The notes: generated by a model from the letters alone, not told the origin. A stretch of DNA of 64,000 bases from Trebonia sp963795335 (GCA_963795335.1 CAWCHI010000019.1:124001-188000); one strand, 5' to 3'. Shown: positions 16,333 through 27,275, counted from the first letter of the stretch. Made by a program: numbers and translations.

Positions 16333-16707
16333 CTACTTCTTGAACATCCCCATGAGGGAGTCCATCGGGCTGCCGGCCTGCTTCGGCACCTGGCCGCCTG
16401 GAGTTGCCTGGTCGACGACCTGCGGCAGGGCCTCGGCGACGTGGTCCGCCACCTCGTCCTGCGACATGCCCGTCTGCTGCGCCACCTGCTGCAGCTTCTG
16501 CGGGTCGACCGCGTCCTTGATCTCCGTTCCGGTGACGGGGTCGTTCTTGCCTTGCCCGACCCACGACATGACCTGCTTGTCCAGGCCACTGGCCTTCAGC
16601 TTGCTCAGGATGCCCTGGAGTCCCTCGTTGCCGAACAGCGACGAGATGGCCGACATCCCGCCCTGCTCACCGTTCTGACCGCCGAGCTTGCCGAGAATAT
16701 CGCTCAC
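16333..16707 (-). CDS. YidB/DUF937-family protein
   Basis: 124 aa from the GTG at 16707 (GVSDILGKLGG start); an ATG at 16755 would add 16 non-conserved residues. Small soluble helical protein with EGLQGILSKLKASGLDKQVMSW, GTEIKDAVDPQKLQQVAQQTG and the VADHVAEALPQVVDQATPGG tail that mark the YidB family. Function unknown in all members. Ends in MDSLMGMFKK. Divergent from the JAB-like pair, with a 310-bp gap that shows only promoter-like sequence. Confidence 0.8.
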   Translation of the reverse strand: MSDILGKLGGQNGEQGGMSAISSLFGNEGLQGILSKLKASGLDKQVMSWVGQGKNDPVTGTEIKDAVDPQKLQQVAQQTGMSQDEVADHVAEALPQVVDQATPGGQVPKQAGSPMDSLMGMFKK

Positions 16708-17623
16708 ACCCACGTGTTTCCCCCCGATAGTTGTCTCGGTCAGCTGCAACCGCACTTGGTCACAACCGCCTCAGTAATTCCCCGGTGGCACTTTGGTAAT
16801 CGCTCCTGTACTGTCGGCTCCCTTGGGGCGTGACCCGCCGGACCTCGTCCCGGCCCGGCGGCTTTAGATACGCTGCCGGACCACTACGGCCCGGCCCGGC
16901 AGCGGGCGCTGCCGGTTTCCGCGCAAGGCGCATAGAACGCGGACTAAAGAGGTAATCTTCGGGTAATCCCGTGCTAGGCCAGCCCGCTGGGCGCGGCTAC
17001 CTCAGCGAGAGGGATGGTCCGATGACCGAGGGCGGTGCCGTCATCCAGCCGGGAGCGGAGGAGGTCGCCGTCCCCTTCCGGCCGCGCAGCGGCTACGCGG
17101 GCTATAAGGCGTTCGGCAGCGCTGACGGCGCGGTGCTGGTCGAGCCGAGGGTAGCGCACGAGCTGCGGAAGGCGGCCGAGCTGGCGACGGCTGAGCGCCG
17201 GTTCACCGGCGGCCTCCTCTACGGCCGCGGCTGGGTCGACGACCAGGGCTCCTACCTGGTGGTGAGCGGCTTCATCGAGGCGGGCCCGGGCGAGAACAGC
17301 GGCGACCGGATCTCGGCCGACGACCCGGGCGGCTACCCGGGCGACTTCACCTTGTCCGAGGCCGACCTGCGGCTGCTGCGAGAGGACGCCGCCCGCATGT
17401 ACCCGGCCTCGATTGAGGCCGGGTGGTGGCGGACGCTGGCCGCGCTGGGCGAGTTCGGCCCGGGCGACTTCGAGGCCCAGGCCGCGCTGGTCGGCCCAGA
17501 CGGGGTCGGCCTGCTGGTGTACGGGTCGGGGATCCACTGGGGCACCGCCTACCTCGGCCCTGACGGCCACGCGCCCGACTCGGCGGGCACGCTGGTGACG
17601 ACCAGCGGGCCCGCGGACGAGGC

Positions 17624-17695
17624 GGACGGCCCTGACTTCGCGGACGGTACTGACTTCACGGACGGTACTGACTTCACGGACGGCCCTGACTTCAC
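17624..17695 (+). repeat. 18-bp in-frame repeat (DGTDFT units)
   Basis: Four units of GGACGGTACTGACTTCAC or close variants encode an acidic Asp-Gly-x-Asp-Phe-Thr repeat after the JAB-like domain. Confidence 0.85.
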
Positions 17696-17970
17696 GGCTG
17701 GCCGGGCCGGGGCCGGCGGCTTCACGACCGAGGAAGTCCTGGAGGCCGAGCCGGCGCCGCTGCCCGATCCCGGACCGCACGTGATCGACCTGGCCGCAGG
17801 CGAGAGCCTGCTCGACGACGGCCCTCCGCCCGCGCCCGGGGAACTGCTACTGGAGGACGTTCCGCCGGAGAGCTGGGTCGGCCCGGGCAGTTACGCCCCC
17901 GAGGACCTGGTGCCGGCGGGCGATCTGGAGCGGCCCGCCCCCGGGGCGCCTTCCGGGTACGCCACTCCGC

Positions 17971-18030
17971 CGCCCGAGTACGCCCCGCCCGAGTACGCCG
18001 CGCCCGAGTACGCCGCGCCCGAGTACGCGC
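17971..18030 (+). repeat. 15-bp in-frame repeat (APEYA/PPEYA units)
   Basis: Four units of CGCCCGAGTACGCC plus one variable base, encoding Pro-Glu-Tyr-Ala repeats in the linker of paralogue 1. Confidence 0.85.
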
Positions 18031-18652
18031 CACCTCAGCACGCCGCTCCCCGTCACACCGCGCCGCCGGGAGGCGGGCACGCGTCCGGGACGAGCGGGCG
18101 GCCGGCCACGACACGGCCGTTCGAGGCGGTACCCCCCGAGGACGTGCCTCCCGGCCGCGTGCCGGCGGGAGGCGAAGTCCCGGCGGCCACCACGGTGCGC
18201 CCGGACGGCGCGGCCGGGGTGAGACGGACCCGGCTTCCGCGGCGGGCCGCGCCTGCGGCGGCAGGCCCCGGCCCTCGGTCACCGCGCGGGTGCGCGTCCC
18301 GCCGAGGGCGCGGGCGTGGGCGTCCCGGCGGCCTGCCAGCCCGGGCCCGGGCGAGTCGGCGCTGCCGACCGATGTGCTGCTGGTGATCTTCGCGCTTATC
18401 GCGGTCATCATCGCGGCCGCGATCATCATCGGGGTGCTGGTCTCCAGTGTCATCGTCGGCGTCATCATCGGCGCGGTCGGCCTGCTGGCGATCTTCTCGA
18501 CCGTGTGGATGTCGCGCCACTGACGCGGCGGGCCGATTCGCTGGCGCCGCCGGCGAAAGCGGACTCAACAGCGCGACCGCTAGCCGGTACCCTCAGGGAA
18601 AGCCGTGCGGCGCCAGCGCGCGCGGCCGCGCCCCCAGGAAGAGGGTTGCCGG

Positions 18653-19846
18653 ATGACCGACGACGCGGCCACGTTCACGCCCGGGCTCGCGCAGACGCCC
18701 GCCCTGTTCCGGCGGCGCGGCCTCTATCTCGGTTTCCGGGCGTTCGGCGACAGCGGCGGGGCGGTCCTGATCGACCCGCGGGTGGCCCGCGAGCTCCGCT
18801 CGGCGGCGGAGTTCGCAACCCAGGAACACCGCGTCACCGGCGGCCTCCTCTACGGCCGCCGCTGGACCGACGACGAGGGCGGCTACCTGGTGGTGAGCGC
18901 CTTCCTGGACGCAGGCCCGCGGGAGAGCGGGGGCGACTGGGTGCCGGCCGGGTTCAATGGCGCCCCCGCCGGCGATTTCAGCCTGAGCGACGCCCGCCTC
19001 CGGCTGCTGCGGGACGAAGCGGCGCGGATGTACCCGACCTCACTCGAGGTGGGCTGGTGGCGGACGCTGCCCGCGCTCGGCGAGCTCGGTCCCGCTGACC
19101 TCGTCACCCAGGCCGAGCTGGTCGCACCGGGCGGGGTCGGCCTGCTGGTGTACGGGTCAGGGCCGCACTGGGGCACCGCCTACCTCGGCCCGGACGGCCA
19201 CGCCCCCGACTCGGCCGGGACGCTAGTCGCCGCCGACGAGGAAGAGCGGGGCTCCGGTATGGGGCCTGACGACACGGGGCCTGACGACACGGGGCCTGAC
19301 GACACGGGGTGGTACGCGACCGGGCCGGACGACATGGCACCCGGCTCCGCTGAGACGGACTACGCCGAACCCGGGTACTCCGGCACTTACGACACCGGCA
19401 CCGTTCCCGGCGGGACCGTTCCCGACGGAACCGGGCCCGGCGACAGGGCGCCGGACGACCTGGTGCTGGACGACACTCCGCTGATCGACGCCGCGGCGCA
19501 GCGTCGCCGGGGCGACGACGGTCGCGGCGCCGGGCCCGTCGCGCTGGGCGAGCCGGCGCCAGGGACGGCGGTGGCCACCCGGCGGGCGGCCCTGCTGACG
19601 CGGCGGCCGCAGGCGGGCGCGGTCGACGTCTCGTCCCGGGACTGGTACCTGCGGCCGCCTGACGCCGGTATCGCCAGCCCGGGGATGCCGGGCGACGCCA
19701 AGGTCGTGATCGTGCTGGCCCTGCTCGCCTTCGTCGGGGTCGCGGTGCTCGTCGGGGTGCTGATGTCGAGCGCGCTGATCGCGGTGATCGTCGCCGTCGT
19801 CTTTGTCCTGGTGGTGTTCGGCTTCGTGTGGATGTCGCGGCTGTGA
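18653..19846 (+). CDS. JAB/MPN-like protein with disordered linker and C-terminal membrane hairpin (paralogue 2)
   Basis: 397 aa, intact, start ATG 18653 after GGAAGAGG. Same layout as its upstream neighbour. The JAB/MPN-like domain (about residues 20-185) has VTGGLLYGR and GWWRTLPALGELGPADL where JAMM enzymes carry their His-x-His and Ser-x2-Asp. A Thr/Asp/Gly-rich linker with a 15-bp DDTGP repeat follows, then two membrane helices ending WMSRL. The tail hydrophobicity suggests a membrane hairpin with the N-terminal domain in the cytoplasm. It lies 130 bp after paralogue 1 on the same strand. I do not recognise a named family. Confidence 0.65.
   Translation: MTDDAATFTPGLAQTPALFRRRGLYLGFRAFGDSGGAVLIDPRVARELRSAAEFATQEHRVTGGLLYGRRWTDDEGGYLVVSAFLDAGPRESGGDWVPAGFNGAPAGDFSLSDARLRLLRDEAARMYPTSLEVGWWRTLPALGELGPADLVTQAELVAPGGVGLLVYGSGPHWGTAYLGPDGHAPDSAGTLVAADEEERGSGMGPDDTGPDDTGPDDTGWYATGPDDMAPGSAETDYAEPGYSGTYDTGTVPGGTVPDGTGPGDRAPDDLVLDDTPLIDAAAQRRRGDDGRGAGPVALGEPAPGTAVATRRAALLTRRPQAGAVDVSSRDWYLRPPDAGIASPGMPGDAKVVIVLALLAFVGVAVLVGVLMSSALIAVIVAVVFVLVVFGFVWMSRL
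19261..19309 (+). repeat. 15-bp in-frame repeat (GPDDT units)
   Basis: Three identical units of GGGGCCTGACGACAC and a partial fourth, in the acidic linker of paralogue 2. Confidence 0.9.
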
Positions 19847-19865
19847 CGCCGCGCCGCCCGTGGAG

Positions 19866-21332
19866 TTACTCGCCTGAGTGCCGGTCGAGGAACTCGTAGA
19901 TGTCCACGTCGTCCACGCCGGGGAAGGCGCCGGACGGCAGCACCGACAGGACATGGGAGTGCGCCCGGGCCGACGGCCAGGCCATGCCCTCCCAGCGCTC
20001 GGCCAGGGCGGCCGGGGCGCGCTGGCAGCAGTCGCCGTCCGGGACAGCGGGACCTGGTGCGGACGGTCGACTCGCGGCCGCGGAACCAGCGGGAGTGGTC
20101 GAACGGCACCCCGAGGGTGATCGCGTAGCCGGACTCGGCCGCCGCTCTGGTCGACCTGGGCGACGCAGAAATAGGTGCCGGACGGCGTGTCGGAGTACTG
20201 GTAGTTCGGCGAGTAGCGGTCCTCGGCCGCGAACACCCGGCGGCCCGACCACTGGCGGCACATCCGCTGCCCCTCGATCGCGCCGGTGCTGTCGGCCGGG
20301 AACACCACGCCGTCGTTCTGGTAGGCCTTGTAGATGATGCCGCTCGCGTCGTTCTTGACGAAGTGGCAGGGCACGTCGAGGTGGTGGGTGATGAGGTTGG
20401 TGACCCGGTGCGCGGCCATCTCGTAGGACACCGAGTAGACGTCGACCAGGTCCTCGACCGCCAGGTCGCGGCGGTCCTTCGCGGCGCGCAGGAACGGCAC
20501 CGCGGCCCGCTCGGGGATGAGCACCGCCGCCGCGAAGTAGTTCGCCTCGACCCGCTGGCGCAGGAAGTCGGCGAAGTCCCGCGGCGTGTCGTGGCCGAGC
20601 AGGAAGTGGCCGAGCGCCTGCAGGATCACCGCCCGCGGCGAGTGGCCGCCGACCGGCTCCTGCTTGAGGTAGATCCGGCGGGCGCGCAGGTCGGTCAGCG
20701 ACCGGACCGAGCGCGGCAGGTCGGGCGCGAACCGGACGGAGAAGCCGTAGCTGGGCGACCACCGACAGCAGCATGCCCTGGGACAGCGCCCCGCCGGCGT
20801 AGTCGGCCCGCGTCAGCGCGTCGGCGGCCGCCTGCTCGATCCCGGCGAAGTAGTTGTCGCGCTCGCGCTGGAAGCCGCGCAGCGCGGCGTTGGCCGCCCG
20901 CGCCTCCTCCGGGGTCGCGGTCGGCTTGGCGCGCTGCGCCCGCAGCTCCCCCGACAAGGCGACCAGGTGCTCGAGCACGTCGGTCGGCACCCGGGTGCCG
21001 ACCCGCAGCTCGGGCAGCCCGAGCGCGGCGTAGGACGGGTCGCGCTGCGCCTGCTCAAGGGTGATCTCCAGCTGCGCCCGGCGGCTCGGCGGCTGCTTTT
21101 TCAGCAGCTCGGACACGGGCACCCCGAGCGCGGCGGCGAGCTGCTCGACCAGCGAGAGGCGCGGCTCGCGCTTGCCGTTCTCGATCAGCGACAGGACCGA
21201 CGGGGTCCGGCCGACCTGGGCGCCGAGGTCGGCGAGGGTCAGCCCCTTGGCCCGCCGCGCGTGCCGGAGCCGCTGACCGAACATTGCAAGGTCTAGACCT
21301 TCGGTCTCTACCAATTTCTGCGGTTCTTCCAT
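19866..21332 (-). pseudogene. ramB: RamB/ScfR-type XRE regulator of acetate/short-chain fatty acid metabolism, three frame breaks
   Basis: Start at 21332. An XRE helix-turn-helix (about residues 17-72, GLTLADLGAQVGRTPSVLSLIENGKREPR) is followed by an IrrE-like domain (AVILQALGHFLLGHDTP and AAVLIPERAAVPFL). The ScfR C-terminal domain has HFVKNDASGIIYKAYQND, GRRVFAAEDRYSPNYQYSD and the end FLDRHSGE. The reading frame changes near 20745, 20145 and 20060, each behaving as a +1 insertion. Joined, it is about 480 aa, normal for RamB. It is divergent from aceA, the known RamB target in mycobacteria and corynebacteria, which supports both calls. Confidence 0.85.
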
Positions 21333-21482
21333 CAGTGAAAAAGTGTAACACGCCTTCGTTCGGATAAATATTGAGCTTTTTTACGGACTAAGGTCCTGGG
21401 CTGGCCACGGCGGCGTGACGCACCGTGGAATTACACCCGGAGACCCGCGAGCGAGGCCGGCGGGCAGCACCGAGCGAAAGGC
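21333..21482. promoter_or_regulatory. ramB-aceA divergent promoter region
   Basis: 150 bp, AT-richer near ramB. On the minus strand TACACT lies about 16 nt before the ramB start, a TANNNT -10 candidate. It sits in a GTGT-A-ACAC dyad that could be an autoregulatory site. No convincing -35/-10 pair for aceA was found. I could not confirm a RamB consensus by eye. Confidence 0.35.
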
Positions 21483-22799
21483 ATGACCATGGAAACGATC
21501 AGCCAGCAGGCGGCCAATCTGCGCGCGTCAGTGGGAGACCGACCAGCGCTGGACCGGGATCGAGCGCGACTACACCGCCGAGGACGTGATCCGGCTGCGC
21601 GGCTCCGTCGTCGAGGAGCACACCCTCGCCCGGCGCGGCGCGACGCCGGCTGTGGGAGCTGCTGCACAGTCCGAGGACGCGGTGCGGGCGCTCGGCGCGA
21701 TCACCGGCAACCAGGCGGTGCAGCAGGTCAAGGCGGGGCTGCAGGCCATCTACCTGTCCGGCTGGCAGGTCGCCGCCGACGGCAACCTGGCCGGGCACAC
21801 CTACCCCGACCAGTCGCTCTACCCGGTGAACTCGGTGCCGCAGATGGTGCGGCGGATCAACAACGCGCTGCTGCGCGCGGACCAGATCGCCTGGTCGGAG
21901 CGGTCGGCCGACTCGACTGCGCCCCGAGCAGCAGTGGCTGGCGCCGATCGTGGCCGACGCGGAGGCCGGCTTCGGCGGCGTGCTGAACGCGTTCGAGCTG
22001 ATGAAGTCCATGATCGAGGCGGGCGCGGCCGGCGTGCACTTCGAGGACCAGCTGTCGTCGGAGAAGAAGTGCGGCCACCTCGGCGGGAAGGTGCTCATCC
22101 CGACCGGGCAGCACATCAAGACGCTGACCGCGGCGCGGCTCGCGGCCGACGTGCTCGACGTGCCGTCGCTGGTGATCGCGCGGACCGACGCCGCAGTCGG
22201 CGACGCTGCTGACCAGCGGACGTGGACGAGCGGGACCGCAGTTCGTCACCGGCGAGCGGACGGCTGAGGGCTTCTACCGGGTGCGCAACGGCATCGAGCC
22301 GTGCATCGCCCGCGGCCTGGCCTACGCGCCGTACTCCGACCTGCTGTGGATGGAGACCTCCACCCCCGACCTGGACGTGGCGCGGAAGTTCGCCGAGGCG
22401 GATCAAGGCGCAGTACCCGGACCAGATGCTCGCCTACAACTGCTCGCCGTCGTTCAACTGGAGGGCGCAACCTGGACGACGCCACCATCGCCAAGTTCCA
22501 GAAGGAGCTGGCGGCGATGGGGTACCGGTTCCAGTTCATCACGCTGGCCGGGTTCCACGCGCTCAACGAGTCGATGTTCGAGCTCGCCCACGGCTACGCG
22601 CGCGACGACATGACCGCGTACGTGAAGCTGCAGGAGGCCGAGTTCGCGCCTCGAGGCGCTCGGCTACACCGCCACCAGGCACCAGCGCGAGGCCGGCACC
22701 GGCTACTTCGACCTGGTCACCCAGGCGATCACGCCGAACGCGGAGACGATCGCGCTGGCCGGGTCGACCGAGAAGGCGCAGTTCACGCGCAGCGCCTGA
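21483..22799 (+). pseudogene. aceA: Isocitrate lyase, at least eight frame breaks
   Basis: Glyoxylate-cycle enzyme cleaving isocitrate to glyoxylate and succinate. Every part of the protein is present in order if frames are joined: WETDQRW, YTAEDVIRLRGSV, ITGNQAVQQVKAGLQAIYL, YPDQSLYPVNSVP, the catalytic KKCGHLGGK signature, GERTAEGFYRVRNGIEPC, PYSDLLWMETSTPDL, YPDQMLAYNCSPSFNW, FITLAGFHALNESMF and the C-terminal TEKAQFTRSA. Breaks lie near 21532, 21645, 21675, 21925, 22200, 22215, 22240, 22403, 22467 and 22652. Most are +1 insertions. Conservation of the amino-acid sequence between breaks argues for consensus error over decay. Total about 430 aa, normal. Confidence 0.92.
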
Positions 22800-23438
22800 T
22801 CGCTGTTCGGCCGGTACGGGTCGCGGGCCGGGTAGGGCGCGGTGTCGGTCCAGTCGTCGATCAGGCGAGATCGCGTCCCCGCGGCGGCTGGCCCGGGGCC
22901 GCGCCCTGGGCGTTTCCGGCGGAACGTCGGCGTACCCGCGGCGGCTGGCCGTAGCCCGGCGGAGCTGGGCGTATCCGGGCAGCCGCCGGGACCGGGAACG
23001 CCAGCGGGACGGGATGAACAGCGGGACCGACCAGCGCCAGCCCGCGCCGCCGCGAGCAGGCCGTTGACCAGCATCGCCTCGAAGCCGGCGCCGAACGCGT
23101 CGCTCCGCAGCGGGATGTAGCCGCACCGCGCGGCGCACGCTGAAGCCGTAGCCGACGGTCCACGCGATCAGCACCAGGCCGGGCAGCCCGGCCGCCAGCG
23201 GGGAGATCCGCGGCGCGGCGACGAAGATCCCGGCCAGCAGCGCGGTGCCGGCCAGCGCCGCGACCGCGTACAGCACGCTGGCGTCGTGCAGCAGCTCGCC
23301 GCCGCCGGCCGGGCAGGGTCGAGCGGCGCCGCCGTTGGCCACCGGGACGCGCAGCAGCCGCAGGTAGCCCCAGCTCGCGGCGAAGAAGATCGCCGCCGCG
23401 AGCGCGATGGCCAGCCCGATCCCGATCACATGCCGCAT
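22800..23438 (-). pseudogene. Small integral membrane protein, several frame breaks
   Basis: From the ATG at 23438: MRHVIGIGLAIALAAAIFFAASWGYLRLLRV, then ASVLYAVAALAGTALLAGIFVAAP and LPGLVLIAWTVGYGFSVRRAVR, giving three membrane segments. Another segment (MLVNGLLAAA, GLALVGP) appears in different frames, with a Pro/Arg/Tyr-rich tail (GYADVPPETPRA). The frame changes near 23135, 23060 and again downstream. The exact end, about 22800, is uncertain because it abuts the aceA stop. No family recognised. It is divergent from the MmpL gene. Confidence 0.5.
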
Positions 23439-23639
23439 GGCGGCCTCCTGGCCTGGCCTTCCGCCTTATGGCCGTATAGTGCCGCTATAACCCGGGCGAC
23501 GCCAGCGGAAACGCCGGCGCTGACCGGGCGCCCACGCGGGAGAGCGCCGCGCCCGGACATCAGGGACACCGGCGACCACTCCCGCGGGCGATAACTGAGA
23601 ACGGGCTGAGAGGGCGACCGAGGCTGACCGGCCGATCGC

Positions 23640-23654
23640 TATCCTTGGCGCGTG
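23640..23654 (+). promoter_or_regulatory. Leaderless promoter of the mmpL gene
   Basis: TATCCT (23640-23645), six bases, then GTG at 23652. Same geometry as the selD and egtA promoters. Confidence 0.45.
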
Positions 23655-26094
23655 CACGTTGACGACATTTTCCGGGCGATCGGCAAGTTCGCCGTTAAGT
23701 TCCGCTGGGTAGTTCTGGTCGTCTGGATTGCCGCCGCCGCGGTGATCCCGAAGGCGCTGCCGTCGCTGGCCAGCGTGACGCAGGGCAACAACAGCGCGTT
23801 CCTCCCGGCGAGCGCGCCGAGCGAGCACGCGACGAACCTGGCCGCGCCGCTCGGTATCTCGCTGTCGGTCGACGCCGGTGCCGGTGGTGGCCGCGGTCCA
23901 GCACCGGGTCGTTCACGCCAGCCGACCAGGCCTACCTGAGCACCCTGACGACCGACCTGCGCAAGGTGCCGACCGTGACGCAGGTCCGCGAGCTCGGCCA
24001 GTCCGCGGTGCCGGGCCCGAACGGGGTGGCCGGACAGGCGGCACAGCTCCAGGTGCTGTCCAACGTGTCGCACGAGCGACCAGGGCGCGATAACCGACCT
24101 CGTCGACAACCTGCGCGTCGGCCATCACCGCCGCCGTCGCCGCCCGCCGGGCATGCAGGTGCACCTGGCCGGACAGCTCGCCATCAACGTCGACCAGCAG
24201 AACCAGTCGGGCAATACCGGCAACCAGGTCCAGGGCGCCGCGTTCATCTTCATCCTCATCCTGCTGTTCCTCATCTTCCGGTCGCTGCTCGCGCCTTTCA
24301 TCACCGTGATCCCGGCGCTGCTGTCTGTCACGATCGCCGGGCCGATCATCGGCGAGCTCGGCAACCACGGGCTCAAGGTCTCCTCGCTGTCGCAGCTGCT
24401 GCTCATCGTGCTCGTGCTCGGCGCGGGCACCGACTACGGCCTTTTCCTGGTCTTCCGGGTCAGGGAGAACATGCGGCAGGGCCAGGCCAACCAGGACGCC
24501 GTGGTCAACGCGCTGACCAAGGTCGGGGAGTCGATCACGTTCTCCGCCCTGACGGTCATCGCGGCCCTGCTGTCGCTGCTGGTCGCGACCTTCCAGATCT
24601 ACTCCAACCTCGGCATCCCGCTCGCCATCGGCATCGGCGTGATGCTGCTGGCCGGCCTGACCCTGCTGCCCGCGCTGCTCGCGATCTTCGGCAAGGCCGC
24701 GTTCTGGCCGTCCAAGCCGAAGGCAGGCGCATCCTCGACTGGTCTGTGGGGCAAGATCGCGGCCCGGGTCTTGCGCCGCCCCGCGGTCGCGCTCCTCATC
24801 GGCGTGGTCGTCTTCGGCGCGCTGTCGGTCGCGGTCACCGCCTACAAGAGCGCCGGGTTCGGCGGCACCATCTCGGCGCCAGCGGGAACCGACTCCGCCG
24901 CGGGCACCAACCTGCTGAATAAGTACTTCCCCGCTACCGCGGCCAACCCGACCAACCTGGTCTACAAGCTGTCGGCCCCGGCCTGGGCTGACGCCGCCGC
25001 GATCGGCGGCCGCGACCGCGCAGCTGCAGAAGGAGCCGGTGTTCACCGGCGTGACCGGGCCGCTCAACCCGATCGGCGGCACCGGCTTCACGCCCGGCCG
25101 AGTACACCGCGCTGCATTCGCTGCTCGGCTCGGGGACGCTGCCGGCCACCCCGCCGGCCGAGCCCGCCGCGGCTACCAAGCTCGGCATCACGGCAGCGCA
25201 GTGGTCGCAGGCGTACCAGCTGTACCGGGCGACGTCAGCAGTTCGTGTCGGCCGACGGGAAGACGATCCAGTTCGAGACCTCGCTCGCGGCGGGCGACCC
25301 GTCCACCACGGCGGCGCTCAACGCGGTTCCCGCGGTCCGGACGGCGGCGCAATCGGTGGTGCCCACGCTGCACGCGACCGATTACGGGGTAGCCGGCGAG
25401 GCGCCCGCGCTGTACGACATCAGCTCGATCTCCAACAGCGACCTGGCGCACGTCATCCCGATCGCGATCATCGTCATCGGCGTGCTGCTCGCGCTGGTCA
25501 TGCGGTCGCTGGTCGCGCCGCTTTACCTGATCGCGTCGGTGGCGCATTTCCTACTTCGCCGCGCTCGGGCTCGCGGTCATCATCTTCATCGAGATCGGCG
25601 GCTCCGGCGGCATCACCTTCATCCTGCCGTTCCTGTTGTTTATCTTCCTGCTCGCGCTCGGCGAGGACTACAACATCCTGGTGATGACCAGGATCAGGGA
25701 GGAAGCGCACCAGCTGCCGCTGCGCGAGGCGGTGTCGCGCGCCGTCGGCGTCACCGGCACCACGGTGACCTCGGCCGGCCTGGTCCTGGCCGGGACGTTC
25801 GCGGTGTTCGCCGTGGTCGGCGGGCGCGGCTCCGGCGGCTCCCAGATCGTGGACGTCGGCTTCGGCCTCGCGATCGGCGTCATCATGGACACGTTCGTGG
25901 TCCGCACCGTGCTGGTGCCCTGCACGGTGGTGCTGCTCGGCCGGTGGAACTGGTGGCCGTCGAAGATCGAGCGTGGACGCCCGGTCGACGAGACGGACGC
26001 GGTGGGCGCGAGCGCGGACGCGCTCGGGCTGTCCGTGCAGGCGGACGAGCCGGGCGGACCGGGCGACCCGACCGGAGCAGACAGTGACACATGA
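23652..26094 (+). pseudogene. MmpL/RND-family transporter, many frame breaks
   Basis: About 810 aa when joined. N-terminal FRAIGKFAVKFRWVVLVVWIAAAAVIPKALP is the first membrane helix of MMPL proteins. A periplasmic loop follows (FTPADQAYLSTLTTDLRKVPTVTQVREL), then helices with GAGTDYGLFLVFRVREN, a second loop (KTIQFETSLAAGDPSTTAALNAV), and the second helix bundle with GEDYNILVMTRIREE. The Asp-Tyr pairs in GTDYGLF and GEDYNIL match the proton-relay region of the family. Exports lipids or other hydrophobic molecules; substrate unknown. Breaks near 23875, 23915, 24075, 24118, 24135, 25015, 25100, 25232 and 25552 nearly all behave as insertions. Confidence 0.88.
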
Positions 26095-26126
26095 GTCACG
26101 AAAGAATATCTGACTGTACTTGCACC

Positions 26127-26204
26127 AGCACCCCGCCCGCGGCGCCGGACATGGTAAATGCCACCATGTTCTCCGGACATGCCGGGCGGGGTGCTTTTCT
26201 TCTG
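26127..26204 (+). terminator. Intrinsic terminator with U-rich tail after mmpL
   Basis: A 13-bp outer stem (26127-26139 with 26183-26195) ends in TTTTCTTCT. Inside is a second hairpin built on CATGGT/ACCATG. It is the clearest canonical terminator in the window. Confidence 0.8.
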
Positions 26205-27275
26205 GCACTCTGACCGGAAGACTCTTGACGTAAGTGTTTACCCGAGGGCAGGCAAGATACCTAGGACGGCGTGCGGCCTCGGGGGCAAGGGAAGGGACCC
26301 CGATGCAGGAACTGCGCTTCGTCGCGGTCAGCGAGGACGGCAGTTACGCTGTCCTCGCGGTCCCCGGACGAAGCGGGCGTTACATCCTGCCGATCGACGA
26401 GCGGCTGCGGGCGGTCGCCCTCGGCCAGACCTCCCGGCTCGCCCAGTACGAGATCGAAGTGGAGAGTCCGTTGCGACCCAAGGAGATCCAGGCACGAATC
26501 CGCGCCGGCGAGACGGCCGAAGAGATCGCCGACGCCGCCGGCATCCCGGTCGAGCGCGTGCGCTGGTTCGAGGGCCCGGTCCTCGCGGAGCGCGGCCTAC
26601 ATCGCCGAGCAGGCGCAGACCGGCTCGGTGCGGCGCGCGGGTGACTCCTCCGGGCCTGGTCCCCGGCTCGGCGACATCGTGACCGCCCGGCTGACCGCGA
26701 CCGGGCACCGACCCGGCGGACGGGCAGTGGGACTCACGCAAGCGCGGCGACGGCAACTGGCAGGTCTCGCTGACGTTCCCGTCCGGCGGGCGGCTGCACG
26801 TCGCCGAATGGGTCTTCGATCCCCGCCGCCGCCACGTGATGCCCGACGACGACAACGCCGCCCGCCTGTCGCTGCCCGAGTCCGAGCTGCCGCCCGAGCC
26901 GGTGTCGGTGCCCGGCGAGGCGACCGTCACGCCGATCGCGCTCGCGGCTCGGCGCCGCGGCTGGGATGGGCGGCGGCGCGGTGGGCGGCGGCTACCCCGG
27001 CGCCCCGGGCGGGACCCGGTTCCGCCCGGAGCGCTCGGTCATGCCCGACCGTTCCCTCGGCGCCGACCGCTCGCTGGCCGACCGGCCGCACGCCGACCGC
27101 TCCGGCTCCAGTTCCGGTTCCGGCTACGGCGCCGAGCGCCCGGGTCAGACCGACCGCCCGGCCATGTCCGCCCCGGTCGCACCCGAGCCGACGGGGATGC
27201 CGCGAGCCAGCCAGCCGGGCCACCAGAACCGTACCGCGCCACCCGGATTTAACGAGTTCCCCGAGTCGGCGCCCT

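Larger units (their letters stand above)
17022..18523 (+). pseudogene. JAB/MPN-like protein with disordered linker and C-terminal membrane hairpin (paralogue 1), frame broken near 18300
   Basis: Start ATG 17022 with GAGAGGGA upstream. Residues 25-190 look like a JAB/MPN fold: GAVLVEPRVAHELRKAA, then FTGGLLYGR (compare GGLLxG), then a strand and GWWRTLAALGEFGPGDFEAQ (134-153). There, a true JAMM enzyme would have G-W-Y-H-(S/T)-H-P-x7-S-x2-D. The two His and the Ser are gone and the Asp remains, so it should be a non-catalytic binding fold. An acidic low-complexity linker with 18-bp and 15-bp repeats follows. The tail of two membrane helices ending WMSRH is in another frame (18340-18523), so there is one break. 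About two thirds identical to paralogue 2 over the fold. Function unknown; fold call is inference. Confidence 0.6.

Noticed and set aside
15194..16564. GalE starting 128 codons upstream at 16564
   Set aside because: The added sequence is Arg/Gly-rich, runs antisense to the YidB-like gene and through two hairpins; the GTG at 16180 has a strong ribosome site and begins the Rossmann fold.
21483..26094. Programmed +1 frameshifting in aceA and mmpL
   Set aside because: Too many sites per gene, no common slippery sequence, and both strands affected; sequencing or assembly error fits better.
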